DNA of 64,000 bases from Oscillospiraceae bacterium (lineage in GTDB: Bacteria > Bacillota > Clostridia > Oscillospirales > Oscillospiraceae): positions 186,001 through 250,000 of the forward strand of contig SVMG01000002.1 in assembly GCA_015067545.1 (NCBI GenBank). The letters run 5' to 3'. How positions within the stretch are numbered: the first letter of the stretch is position 1; each line of letters opens with the position of its first letter. A model generated the notes under the pieces. It did not search any database, had not been told where the DNA came from, and was given only the letters and a program-made list of their open reading frames with translations. The position numbers were made by a program, and so were the translations under genes. This document shows positions 41,197 through 49,686 of the stretch, piece after piece.

Positions 41197-43140
41197 ATGG
41201 ATCTTCAGCAGGCACAGGAGGAATATGCTCTGGCGCTGCGGGCCGGTCAAAAAGAATACAAGGCTCTACTGGCTGAGGGCAAGGATCCCTACCCCCAGGT
41301 GCTGGACACCATTTTGGCAGGCCGCACCAGTGATTCCGTTGAAGATCTGGGGGTTTTGGACATCCCCGCGGAGCTGATCGTCGGCACCAAGGCCGCCGGA
41401 CGGATCAGTGCATTCACCGCCGGTTTCCTGCCCCTTTTGGAGCCCACCAGCGAATTTGCCGCAAAATGGATCCATCTGTGCAACGCCCACCTTTCCGAAG
41501 AGGGCATCCGGGATCCCATTTTGTGCTATGAATACTTGGGTAAATTCTACGTGCAGGAGGGCAACAAGCGGGTCAGCGTGCTCCGGCACATGGGCGCGCC
41601 CCGGATCACCGGCATGGTCAAGCGGATTCTGCCTCCTTTGGACGATTCTCCCCAGATCCGCGCCTACTATGCATTTTTGGAATTTTACCGGGCATCGGGT
41701 TTATATACCATTCAGTTTCGCAGCAGCGAGGACTATACAAAGCTTCTCTCCCTGTTGGGCAAAGATCCCGGTGAGCTTTGGACAGAACGGGAACGGCGCA
41801 CTTTTTCTGCCTATTACCAGTATTTCCGGGAGGCATTTGCCTCTTTGGACGGACTGAAGCTTCCCATGCTTCCCGAGGATGCACTGCTCTTGTGGCTGCA
41901 GGTGTATCCTTTCCGGGAGCTGGGCCGCATGACGGCAAAGGAGCTGCGAAAATCCCTTTCCGCACTTCAGGATGATCTGCGCAGCTTTACCCGGGCAGAA
42001 GCAGCATTGGTGAGCACCGAGCCGGAGACCAAGGCGGGGCTTTTAAGCTGGTTCACCGCGCCGTCTCATCTGCACGTGGCATTTGTACATCCCCTGGACA
42101 CCACCAGTCCATGGATCAACGCCCACGACAGAGGCCGTCAGCATTTGGAAGCGGCCTTGGGCGATCATGTGGTTGTACGCAATTATTTCCACGCAGACAA
42201 TCCCCAGCTTGCGGACGAACTGCTGGAAAAGGCCGTTGCCGACGGCGCGGATGTGGTCTTTGCCACCACGCCCCAGCTGCGCCGCAGCGTCCTGCGTGCA
42301 GCTGTGAAATATCCCAAGGTACGGTTTTTCAACTGCTCCGTGGATACCCACTATTCCAGCGTTCCATCCTATTACGGACGGATCTATGAAGCAAAATTTA
42401 TCACCGGTGCACTGGCCGGCGCTATGGCCAACAATGACCGCATCGGTTACATCGCATCCAGCCCCACCTTTGGCGTGCCTGCGTCCATCAACGCCTTTGC
42501 GCTGGGCGCACAGCTGACCAACCCTCGGGCAAAAATATACCTGCGCTGGTCCTGCCAAAAAGGCGCACACCAGCAGGATTTTCTGAACGACGGCATCCGG
42601 GTGATCTCCAACCGGGACGCTCCCACGGAAAACCCGACCTATCTCAATTTTGGCAACCACGGCACTTACTGGCTGGATGATAATGATCATTGGGAAGCCA
42701 TCGGTTCTCCTGTGTGGCTTTGGGGTCGGTTCTATGAAAATATCATCTCCTCCATGCTCTCCGGTGCGTGGGAGAAGGAGGAAGCCCCCCACCGGGCGGT
42801 GAACTACTGGTGGGGCATGGACAGCGGCGTGATCGACGTAAAGCTTTCCGACTGCCTGCCCACAGGCCTGCAGGCGCTGGCAAAGATCCTGCGCAAGGAT
42901 ATCCAGCGGGGCAGCTTGGATCCTTTCTTCCGCCCCATCATCGACCAACAGGGCAAGGTGCGCAACAACGGAAAACATCCCCTGTCCCCCGACGAAATAC
43001 TGTACATGGACTGGCTGTGTGACAATGTCATCGGCCGTATCCCGGAATTTGAAGAGGTTGAGCCCTTTGCACAGCCCATGCTCCGGGAGCTGGGCATCCA
43101 CCGGGATAAGATCCCCATGGAAAAGGAGGGGTCTATATGA
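41197..43140 (+). CDS. ParB-like/BMP (PnrA-like) fusion protein, probably cytoplasmic
   Basis: A 647-residue protein. Residues about 60-145 look like a ParB/sulfiredoxin-type domain (PILCYEYLGKFYVQEGNKRVSVLRHMG), about 145-285 are helical, and about 287-560 match the BMP/PnrA family of periplasmic nucleoside receptors (HVAFVHPLDTTSPWINAHDRGR, TTPQLR, FITGALAGAMA, GYIASSPTFGVPASINAF). A C-terminal tail includes DEILYMDWLCDNVIG. There is no signal peptide or lipobox, so a receptor-type domain appears to work inside the cell, perhaps sensing a nucleoside-like ligand. First gene of an operon running into the dap genes. Confidence 0.72.
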   Translation: MDLQQAQEEYALALRAGQKEYKALLAEGKDPYPQVLDTILAGRTSDSVEDLGVLDIPAELIVGTKAAGRISAFTAGFLPLLEPTSEFAAKWIHLCNAHLSEEGIRDPILCYEYLGKFYVQEGNKRVSVLRHMGAPRITGMVKRILPPLDDSPQIRAYYAFLEFYRASGLYTIQFRSSEDYTKLLSLLGKDPGELWTERERRTFSAYYQYFREAFASLDGLKLPMLPEDALLLWLQVYPFRELGRMTAKELRKSLSALQDDLRSFTRAEAALVSTEPETKAGLLSWFTAPSHLHVAFVHPLDTTSPWINAHDRGRQHLEAALGDHVVVRNYFHADNPQLADELLEKAVADGADVVFATTPQLRRSVLRAAVKYPKVRFFNCSVDTHYSSVPSYYGRIYEAKFITGALAGAMANNDRIGYIASSPTFGVPASINAFALGAQLTNPRAKIYLRWSCQKGAHQQDFLNDGIRVISNRDAPTENPTYLNFGNHGTYWLDDNDHWEAIGSPVWLWGRFYENIISSMLSGAWEKEEAPHRAVNYWWGMDSGVIDVKLSDCLPTGLQALAKILRKDIQRGSLDPFFRPIIDQQGKVRNNGKHPLSPDEILYMDWLCDNVIGRIPEFEEVEPFAQPMLRELGIHRDKIPMEKEGSI

Positions 43141-43796
43141 AGATCCTCACCGTTTCCGACGAGGAGTGCCCCGCCCTGTGGGAGCATTACGTCCCCGGAC
43201 GGCTGAAGGAATTTGATCTGATCCTCTCCTGCGGAGACTTAAAGGCAGAGTATCTGTCGTTTTTGGTCACCATGGCCCGATGCCCTGTGCTGTACGTCCA
43301 TGGAAATCACGACGGCTCTTACAGCCGCCGCCCCCCGGAGGGCTGTGACTGCATTGACGACAAGCTGGTGATCTATCGCGGTCTGCGGATCTTAGGTCTG
43401 GGCGGTTGCCTGCAATATCATCCCGGGGAGCACCAGTACACCGAGGAGCAGATGCGCAAGCGCATTCAAAAAGTGGAAAAGCAGATCAAAAAAGCCGGTG
43501 GCGTGGACATCGTGCTGACCCATGCGCCGGTCCAGGATCTTGGTGACGGCAGTGATCCCGCCCACAGGGGCTTCGCCGTCTTCCGGGAACTGCTGGACAA
43601 GCATCGTCCCGCTTATTTGGTGCACGGCCATGTGCACCTGCGCTACGATCACAAGCTGGAGCGCATTCACACCTATCAAGACACCACCGTCGTCAATGCC
43701 TATGAGCGGCACACTTTGGAGCTTCCGGATCGGGAATACCCGCAAGAGCATCACAATGCTCTGCTGTGGAAGGGCCGGGATCTTTACAAGGATTGA
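43137..43796 (+). CDS. Calcineurin-like metallophosphoesterase
   Basis: A 219-residue phosphoesterase. The metal-site motifs are SCGDLKAEYL, VHGNHD (about residues 58-63), LTHAPVQD and HGHVHL; the first motif has shifted from DxH to an SDEE-type start (LTVSDEECP), so one ligand may differ. Its ATG overlaps the stop codon of the fusion gene by 4 nt. Substrate unknown; relatives act on cyclic nucleotides or phosphoproteins. Confidence 0.82.
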   Translation: MKILTVSDEECPALWEHYVPGRLKEFDLILSCGDLKAEYLSFLVTMARCPVLYVHGNHDGSYSRRPPEGCDCIDDKLVIYRGLRILGLGGCLQYHPGEHQYTEEQMRKRIQKVEKQIKKAGGVDIVLTHAPVQDLGDGSDPAHRGFAVFRELLDKHRPAYLVHGHVHLRYDHKLERIHTYQDTTVVNAYERHTLELPDREYPQEHHNALLWKGRDLYKD

Positions 43797-43814
43797 CGAA
43801 AGAAAGAGGTCATT

Positions 43815-44459
43815 ATGGCATTTGAAGGCTACAGCCCCGAAACTGTGGATTTTCTCTGGGGCATCCGCATGAACAACAACCGGGAGTGGTTTCTTTCCCA
43901 CAAAAAGGACTATGTAAAATACCTGTACGAGCCCACAAAAGCGTTGGGCGCGCATATCTTTCAGCCGTTTTTGGATAAAGAGGGCACGCTTTTGAAGGTC
44001 AGCCGGATCTATCGGGATGCCCGGCTTCATCACCCCCTGCCCTACAAGGAAAGCCTTTGGATCTGCATCCGGCAGGACGTGGAGTGGTGGGCGGAAAATC
44101 CCTGCCTGTTCTTTGAGATCAATCCCGAGGGGATTGACTACGGCTTCCTGTTTTGGAGTCCCACCCCGGCAAGGATGAAGGCCTTCCGCCATAAGATTGC
44201 CGAAAAACCGGCAGAATTTCTCAAAATCGTGACAAAAGCCGAAAAAGATACCGGCATGGCCGTCACCGCAGAGGAATACAAACGTCCCGAAGCCTGCCCT
44301 GACGAAAAACTGGAAAGATTCTATCTGTGGAAGAAAGGCATCTGTCTGATCCGCCACGAGGACTTCAGCCCCGACACCTTCGGCCCTGAATTGGGTGACC
44401 GGGTACGGGATTTCCTGGAAAAGCTTATTCCCATTTACGACTATTTTACCAAGGTTTGA
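43815..44459 (+). CDS. DUF2461 family protein
   Basis: A 214-residue protein of the DUF2461 family (PF09365, TIGR02453). FLWGIRMNNNREWFLSHKKDYVKYLYEP, VSRIYRDARLHHPLPYKESLWICIR and the closing LGDRVRDFLEKLIPIYDYF are characteristic. Function unknown. AAAGAGG precedes the ATG, and the gene sits 18 bp after the phosphoesterase and 12 bp before dapA in the same operon. Confidence 0.85.
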   Translation: MAFEGYSPETVDFLWGIRMNNNREWFLSHKKDYVKYLYEPTKALGAHIFQPFLDKEGTLLKVSRIYRDARLHHPLPYKESLWICIRQDVEWWAENPCLFFEINPEGIDYGFLFWSPTPARMKAFRHKIAEKPAEFLKIVTKAEKDTGMAVTAEEYKRPEACPDEKLERFYLWKKGICLIRHEDFSPDTFGPELGDRVRDFLEKLIPIYDYFTKV

Positions 44460-44471
44460 GGAGGACATTTT

Positions 44472-45359
44472 ATGAAAAAGACCATTTTTACCGGAATGGC
44501 CACCGCTTTGGTGACCCCCATGACAGCTGAGGGCATCGATTACGATTCCTTTGGCCGGTTCATTGATTTTCAGATCGACAGCGGAATCAACGCCCTGGTG
44601 GCCATGGGTACCACCGGCGAAAACGCCACCATCGAGCCGGAGGATCAAACTGCGGTCATCCGCTACACTGTGGAGCGGGCCGCAGGCCGGGTACCCGTGA
44701 TCGCCGGCACCGGCACCAACAACACCGCCCATGTGCTCGACAACACCCGGCGCGCCTGTGACGCAGGTGCGGATGCAGTGCTGGTGGTAACTCCCTATTA
44801 CAACAAAGCCACCCAGTCCGGCCTCATCGCGCACTTCACCCAGGTTGCCGATGTGGCAACCGTTCCGGTGATCCTTTACAATGTTCCCGGCCGTACCGGC
44901 TGTAATCTCCAGCCCAAGACATTGGCGACCCTTGCCGAGCATCCCAACATCGTGGCACTGAAGGAAGCCAGCGGCAACATGGCCCAGTTCATGGAAATGA
45001 TGCGCGTCGCCGGCGACAAGATTGACATCTACTCCGGTGAGGATGCCCTGACTGCACCTATGATGAGCATGGGCTGCAAGGGTGCGATCAGCGTGCTGAG
45101 CAATGTGGTGCCCGGTTTGGCGGTAGCTATGACCGACGCGGCAAAAGCCGGCAATTATGAGGAAGCCGCACGCCTGCAGCTTAGCATGCTGCCCCTGATC
45201 GATGCCCTGTTCAGCCAGGTCAATCCCATCCCCGCCAAGGCAGCCGTGTCCGCCATGGGCTTTGGCCAGGACTATCTGCGCCTGCCGCTGACACCCATGG
45301 AAGAGCCCTTCCGCACCAATCTTTACGAGCAGATGAGAAAGCTGGGTGTAACCGTATGA
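44472..45359 (+). CDS. dapA: 4-Hydroxy-tetrahydrodipicolinate synthase
   Basis: A 295-residue aldolase (pyruvate + aspartate semialdehyde), entry step to diaminopimelate and lysine. It has AMGTTGENATI, ILYNVPGRTGCN (catalytic Tyr) and VALKEASGN (Schiff-base Lys). Normal length. A GAGGAGG site precedes the ATG. Its stop overlaps the dapB start by 4 nt. No lysine riboswitch is visible upstream, where the DUF2461 gene ends. Confidence 0.95.
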   Translation: MKKTIFTGMATALVTPMTAEGIDYDSFGRFIDFQIDSGINALVAMGTTGENATIEPEDQTAVIRYTVERAAGRVPVIAGTGTNNTAHVLDNTRRACDAGADAVLVVTPYYNKATQSGLIAHFTQVADVATVPVILYNVPGRTGCNLQPKTLATLAEHPNIVALKEASGNMAQFMEMMRVAGDKIDIYSGEDALTAPMMSMGCKGAISVLSNVVPGLAVAMTDAAKAGNYEEAARLQLSMLPLIDALFSQVNPIPAKAAVSAMGFGQDYLRLPLTPMEEPFRTNLYEQMRKLGVTV

Positions 45360-46075
45360 GAGCCATTTTATGCGGCGCCAACGGCGCTATGGGCAAGCTC
45401 ATCGACCAGATCCTCGGCGAAAAAGTGGTCGGTCGGGTGAGCATCGACGGAGAAAACAATATTCCCAAGACCTTTGCAGAGCTGGGCGATGTAAAAGGCG
45501 ATATCATCATCGACTTTTCCCATCATACCGCCATCGCCGATGTGCTGGATTACGCCAAAGCCCACAGCTGCGCTGTGGTGGTGGGCACCACCGGCCACAC
45601 AGCGGAAGAAAAGGAACTGATCTACAAGGCGAGCGAAACGCTGCCCGTATTCTATTCCGGCAACATGAGCCTGGGCATCGCGGTGCTGTGCCGCCTTGCC
45701 AAGCAGGCCGCCGCCGCGTTTCCGGATGCGGACATTGAGATTTTGGAAGTACACCACAATCGCAAGGTGGATGCCCCCAGCGGCACGGCGCATATGCTGT
45801 TTAACGCCATTCGCCAGGCGCGCCCCAATGCGGTTGAGGCCTGCGGCCGGGCCGGAGAGGGCAAGCGGAAACCGGAGGAGATCGGCGTTGCATCTTTGCG
45901 CATGGGCAATGTGGTAGGCGTGCATGAGGTGCATATCTGCACCCCCAGCCAGACCCTGACCTTGCGCCATGAAGCAGGAAGCCGCAAAATGCTTGCAGAC
46001 GGTGCGGTGGATGCCGCCATGTTCCTGGAGGGTAAAAAAGCCGGCCTGTATACTATGGAAGAACTGTTGGGATAA
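45356..46075 (+). CDS. dapB: 4-Hydroxy-tetrahydrodipicolinate reductase
   Basis: A 239-residue reductase for the second diaminopimelate step. The N-terminal loop is CGANGAMGKLI (GxxGxxG), then VVGTTGHT, GNMSLGI, and EVHHNRKVDAPSGTA with the catalytic His/Lys pair. It is slightly short for the family, lacking nothing visible. Overlaps dapA by 4 nt; dapF follows after a 190-bp gap filled by a type II-like repeat. Confidence 0.95.
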   Translation: MRAILCGANGAMGKLIDQILGEKVVGRVSIDGENNIPKTFAELGDVKGDIIIDFSHHTAIADVLDYAKAHSCAVVVGTTGHTAEEKELIYKASETLPVFYSGNMSLGIAVLCRLAKQAAAAFPDADIEILEVHHNRKVDAPSGTAHMLFNAIRQARPNAVEACGRAGEGKRKPEEIGVASLRMGNVVGVHEVHICTPSQTLTLRHEAGSRKMLADGAVDAAMFLEGKKAGLYTMEELLG

Positions 46076-46249
46076 AAGCCTTCCCCTGGGGGAAGGTGGC
46101 ATTTGCGAGGAACGAGCAAATGACGGATGAGGGTCGTTCCTTAAAACCCATCCGTACCGAATGATGTTTTTCCCGCACTTCGTGCGGTTATTACCCTCAT
46201 CCGTCACCGCCTGTCAGCGGCGACACCTTCCCCCAGGGGAAGGCTTTTA
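46075..46249. repeat. Type II palindromic repeat between dapB and dapF
   Basis: TAAAAGCCTTCCCC-TGGGGGAAGG at the left and CCTTCCCCC-AGGGGAAGGCTTTTA at the right, so the outermost 8 bases are also inverted. The middle (GACGGATGAGGGT.../...ACCCTCATCCGTC) belongs to a different core variant from the other type II copies. Confidence 0.75.
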
Positions 46250-46264
46250 ACTGGAGGAAACTTT

Positions 46265-47041
46265 ATGCGCGTACACTATATGAACGGCGCGGGCAATGAC
46301 TTTATGGTCATGGATGCCCGGGGGCAGAAAATGGATTTTGCCCCGCTTGCCGTAGAGTTATGTAAACTGACCGGCGCGGATGGCTTTATGGCCATCGACT
46401 ATTCTGCCATTGCCGATTTTCGCCTGCATTTTTACAATTCCGACGGTACCCGGGGCGAAATGTGCGGCAACGGTGCCCGGTGCATCTGCCGCTACGCTTA
46501 TGAGCTGGGCATTGCAGGAGAAAAAATGGTGGTGCAGACCGATGCCGGTCTTGTGGCCGGTCAGCGCATCAGCGAGAACATCTACCGGGTTCAGCTGAAT
46601 CTCCCCTCTGTGATCGACTTGAATCGGCTTCCCAACGCCGCCTATGTGGAGCTGGGTGATCCCGGCGTGCCCCACTCCGTCACGGAAATTCCCGGCCTTA
46701 CATGGGAAATGCGGGAGGAGCTTCGTGCATTTGCCCGGGATATGCGCCACAATGCGGCGTTTCCCAAGGGCGCAAATGCCAATCTCTACACCTGGTTGGA
46801 CGACACCACCGTGCGCATCCTCACCTTCGAGCGGGGCGTGGAGGATTACACCCTGGCCTGCGGCACAGGCTCCGGTGCCACCGCCGTGACCCTTTGGCAA
46901 ACGGGAAAAGTGCCCGGCGGTGTGCTGACGGTGAAAAACCCCGGCGGTGATCTGACTGTGACCGTCCGATCTGACGGTGAAACCATCACCTCTTTGCTGT
47001 TGGAAGGCCCTACCGAAATCGAAAAGATCTTTGAAATCTAG
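46265..47041 (+). CDS. dapF: Diaminopimelate epimerase
   Basis: A 258-residue epimerase converting LL- to meso-diaminopimelate for lysine and peptidoglycan. The two catalytic Cys are visible in GEMCGNGARCICRYA (about residues 69-83) and LACGTGSGATA (about 197-207). A GGAGG site precedes the ATG. The gene lies downstream of dapA-dapB and is likely still co-transcribed through the repeat. Confidence 0.95.
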   Translation: MRVHYMNGAGNDFMVMDARGQKMDFAPLAVELCKLTGADGFMAIDYSAIADFRLHFYNSDGTRGEMCGNGARCICRYAYELGIAGEKMVVQTDAGLVAGQRISENIYRVQLNLPSVIDLNRLPNAAYVELGDPGVPHSVTEIPGLTWEMREELRAFARDMRHNAAFPKGANANLYTWLDDTTVRILTFERGVEDYTLACGTGSGATAVTLWQTGKVPGGVLTVKNPGGDLTVTVRSDGETITSLLLEGPTEIEKIFEI

Positions 47042-47070
47042 TTGCATTTTCCGAAAAAATCCTATATAAT
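47042..47070 (+). promoter_or_regulatory. Promoter of the 86-residue membrane protein gene
   Basis: TTGCAT (47042-47047), 17-bp spacer, TATAAT (47065-47070), starting one base after the dapF stop codon. Confidence 0.78.
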
Positions 47071-47124
47071 ATAGATAATCGGTCCATTTTCGGATCAAAC
47101 CTACATAGCAAGGAGAAATAAATT

Positions 47125-47385
47125 ATGGATATGCTGAAAAAGCTGTTCCCCCGCGCTTTCGCTGCCACTGAGCAGAGCAAGCTGATCAACGCACTGATCG
47201 TTTACATCGTAATCGCTGTCGTCGGCGCAGTCGTTGGCTGGCTGGTAGGCTCTCTGCTGGGCTGGATCCCGCTGGTTGGCTTCATCGTGGGTCTGGTGCT
47301 GAAGATCGCCGGCACCATCGTGGATGTATACGCCATTGGCGGCGTGATCCTGACCCTGCTGGTCTACTTCAAGGTTCTGAAGTAA
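47125..47385 (+). CDS. Small hydrophobic membrane protein
   Basis: An 86-residue protein with two or three membrane helices (about 23-47 and 50-84) rich in Gly, Val and Ile and with a short charged start (MDMLKKLFPRAFAATEQSK). It has its own consensus promoter, an AAGGAG site and a strong terminator, so it is a single-gene unit and may be well expressed. No family that I recognise. Confidence 0.75.
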   Translation: MDMLKKLFPRAFAATEQSKLINALIVYIVIAVVGAVVGWLVGSLLGWIPLVGFIVGLVLKIAGTIVDVYAIGGVILTLLVYFKVLK

Positions 47386-47398
47386 AAAAACCACACAC

Positions 47399-47431
47399 TC
47401 CCGGGTACGCTATGCGTACCCGGGAATTTTT
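47399..47431 (+). terminator. Terminator after the small membrane protein gene
   Basis: TCCCGGGTACGC/GCGTACCCGGGA, 12 bp with a 3-nt loop, followed by ATTTTT. Confidence 0.9.
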
Positions 47432-47478
47432 AATGAAATCTTAAAGTCTGTGGGGATGAAAAAAGGAACTTTTTGTAG

Positions 47479-47484
47479 TATAAT
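47479..47484 (+). promoter_or_regulatory. Promoter (-10) of the TIGR02206 gene
   Basis: TATAAT 43 bp before the start codon; the -35 region is weak. Confidence 0.5.
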
Positions 47485-47526
47485 TGCCCAGGTCATTCCT
47501 AAAAAATGATTTGTGAGGTAATTTTT

Positions 47527-48354
47527 ATGTCTTTTTGGCAATCTGTACTTGCCTTTTTGGACAGTTCCATGGAAACCCCCACTCCTTTTGGTTGGTTTCA
47601 TCTGATGTGGCTTGCCATCACGTTTCTTGCACTGATCCCTCTGCTGCGCTTGCCCAAAGCACAAAGCCCTGATCATGTACGCCGGGTGGTGCTGGTGACC
47701 GCCATTATTGTCACCGTTTTGGAAGTCTACAAGCAGATCAATTACAGCTTTTCTTACGAAAGCGGCATCACCTTTGACTATCAGTGGTACGCATTTCCCT
47801 TCCAATTCTGCTCCACACCCATGTACATAGGCCTGCTGGCAGGCCTGATCAAAAAGGGAAAGGTGCACGAGAGTCTGTGTGCTTATCTGGCCACCTATGC
47901 CGTCTTTGCCGGAGCTGCGGTGATGCTCTGCCCCAATGATGTATTTATCTCCACCATTGGTATCAACATTCAGACCATGATCTGCCATGGCTCTATGATC
48001 ACCATCGGCATCTACCTGTTCGCCACCGGCTATGTGAAGCTGGAGCATAAGACCCTCCTGCGGGCTCTGCCGGTCTTTGCCGTCACCGTGGGTCTTGCTG
48101 CTGTGATGAACGAGATCGCCCATTTGACCGGTCTGCTGGAGACTGAGACCTTTAATATGTTCTACATCAGCCCCTACTGCGATCCTCACCTGCTGGTCTA
48201 CAAGGATGTGCAGGCGGTGGTTCCCTTCCCCTGGAGCCTGGTGATCTACATTCTCGGCTTCACCGCCGCAGCCTATGTGATTTTGCTGCTGGCTATGGGC
48301 ATCGGCAAGCTGGTGGGCAAGTTAAAGGCTTCTCCTCGAGTAAACGCTGCTTAA
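47527..48354 (+). CDS. TIGR02206 family integral membrane protein (YwaF-like)
   Basis: A 275-residue polytopic membrane protein with about six or seven helices. FGWFHLMWLAITFLALIPL at the N-terminus and WYAFPFQFCSTPMYIGLLAG, followed by the CPNDVF and SPYCDPH segments, match the YwaF/TIGR02206 family of unknown function. ATG at 47527 has GTGAGG upstream; an ATG 21 nt earlier lies before this site. Single gene, followed by a small type III repeat and a terminator. Confidence 0.82.
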   Translation: MSFWQSVLAFLDSSMETPTPFGWFHLMWLAITFLALIPLLRLPKAQSPDHVRRVVLVTAIIVTVLEVYKQINYSFSYESGITFDYQWYAFPFQFCSTPMYIGLLAGLIKKGKVHESLCAYLATYAVFAGAAVMLCPNDVFISTIGINIQTMICHGSMITIGIYLFATGYVKLEHKTLLRALPVFAVTVGLAAVMNEIAHLTGLLETETFNMFYISPYCDPHLLVYKDVQAVVPFPWSLVIYILGFTAAAYVILLLAMGIGKLVGKLKASPRVNAA

Positions 48355-48374
48355 ATCGCACAATGCTCAAATTA

Positions 48375-48415
48375 TGTCATTGCGAACCAGTCCGCAGACT
48401 GGTGTGGCAATGACA
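48375..48415. repeat. Type III palindromic repeat, minimal copy
   Basis: TGTCATTGCGAACCAGT - CCGCAG - ACTGGTGTGGCAATGACA. The two ends are those of the longer type III copies at 53587 and 61199, with the interior deleted. Confidence 0.8.
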
Positions 48416-48442
48416 TGTAAAGAAAATTGTTGCTCATATTTT

Positions 48443-48474
48443 GTGCCTGCTGAATGCTCAGCAGGCACTTTTTT
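48443..48474 (+). terminator. Terminator after the TIGR02206 gene
   Basis: GTGCCTGCTGA-ATGC-TCAGCAGGCAC followed by TTTTTT. Confidence 0.9.
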
Positions 48475-48525
48475 ATCCTTTATGAACCGCGTGTTTGTCT
48501 ATACCGCCTGGAAAATCTTTTTACA

Positions 48526-48554
48526 TTGCTTTTTGCCCGGTTCTATGGTAAAAT
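48526..48554 (+). promoter_or_regulatory. Promoter of the amino-sugar operon
   Basis: TTGCTT (48526-48531), 17-bp spacer, TAAAAT (48549-48554). Confidence 0.65.
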
Positions 48555-48597
48555 TAGAGTGCGCTTTTATGTGCAAATACCCAACGAGGTGATTCCT

Positions 48598-49674
48598 TTG
48601 GATATTAAAAAACTAACCTCCGTCTTTCAGCTGAACGGCAAGCCGATCTCCTGGCGGGAATTTGGCCACGGCCACATCAACAGCACCTTTAAGGTAACCA
48701 CCGACACCGGCGCGGAATACATTTTGCAGAAGATCAACAAGTACGTTTTCCGCAACCCCCCACGTCTCATGTCCAATGTCATGGCCGTAACAGATTACCT
48801 GCGCGCTCGGGTAGAAGACCCCCGGATGGCCATGCACTTCATCCTCACCAAAAGAGGCCATCCCTACTACCGGGACAGCGAGGGCGATTTTTGGCGGATG
48901 TACGACTTTATGCAGGGCTTCTGCCTGGACGCACCGGAAAGTGATGAGGACTTTTACCAAAGCGGCATCGCTTTTGGCCGATTCCAGGAGCTGCTGTCGG
49001 ATTTTCCGGCAAATACCCTGTACGAAACCATCCCCGAATTCCACAACACCATCGACCGCTACCGCCAGTTCAAGGCCTCCCTTGCCGTAGATCCCCTGGG
49101 CCGTCTGGCCTGCGTGCAGGAAGAGGTGGATTTTGTCCTGGCTCATGAAGAGGTCGGCGGCACGCTGCAAAGAATGCTCCAATCCGGAGAGCTCCCCCTG
49201 CGGGTGACCCATAACGACACCAAGCTGAACAATGTTCTGCTGGACCGCAAGACCCGCAAGGCCCTGTGCGTGCTGGATCTGGACACGGTGATGCCCGGTC
49301 TCAGCGCCCATGATTTCGGCGACTCCATCCGCTTCGGCGCGGCCACTGCGGCAGAAGATGAGCAGGACTTAAGCAAAATGAGCATGGATCTGCATATGTT
49401 TGAGGTCTACACCCGGGGCTTCCTGGAGGCCGCCACCAAGCTGACGGACAAGGAAGTGGAAATGCTCCCCATGGGCGCACTGATCATGACCTTGGAAGTG
49501 GGTCTTCGCTTCCTGAAGGACTACATCGACGGTGACCTGTACTTCAAAACCGCGTACCCCGAGCATAATCTGGTGCGCGCCCGTACCCAGCTGAAGCTGG
49601 TTGCGGATATGGAAACGAAAATGGAAGAAATGAACCGCATCGTGGCCAAGGTCCGCGCATCGGTCAACAAATAA
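48598..49674 (+). CDS. N-acetylhexosamine 1-kinase-like phosphotransferase (NahK-like)
   Basis: A 358-residue APH-fold kinase, the same length as Bifidobacterium NahK. GHGHINSTFKVTT (nucleotide loop), VTHNDTKLNNVLL (catalytic Asp, Asn) and LDLDTVMPG (metal Asp) are visible. NahK phosphorylates GlcNAc or GalNAc at C1 in use of host glycans. I chose the TTG start at 48598: GAGGTG lies 8 nt upstream, and no ATG fits; the frame further upstream overlaps promoter and terminator. It is followed after 12 bp by a ROK gene and then nagA, which supports an amino-sugar role. Other APH-type sugar kinases are possible. Confidence 0.78.
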   Translation: MDIKKLTSVFQLNGKPISWREFGHGHINSTFKVTTDTGAEYILQKINKYVFRNPPRLMSNVMAVTDYLRARVEDPRMAMHFILTKRGHPYYRDSEGDFWRMYDFMQGFCLDAPESDEDFYQSGIAFGRFQELLSDFPANTLYETIPEFHNTIDRYRQFKASLAVDPLGRLACVQEEVDFVLAHEEVGGTLQRMLQSGELPLRVTHNDTKLNNVLLDRKTRKALCVLDLDTVMPGLSAHDFGDSIRFGAATAAEDEQDLSKMSMDLHMFEVYTRGFLEAATKLTDKEVEMLPMGALIMTLEVGLRFLKDYIDGDLYFKTAYPEHNLVRARTQLKLVADMETKMEEMNRIVAKVRASVNK

Positions 49675-49686
49675 CAGGAGGACATT

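Noticed and set aside
44400..44471. Lysine riboswitch upstream of dapA
   Set aside because: The gap to the DUF2461 gene is only 12 bp and there is no leader; control must come from further upstream or elsewhere.
43392..44942. 516-codon frame opposite the phosphoesterase, DUF2461 and dapA genes
   Set aside because: It crosses three recognised genes on the other strand.
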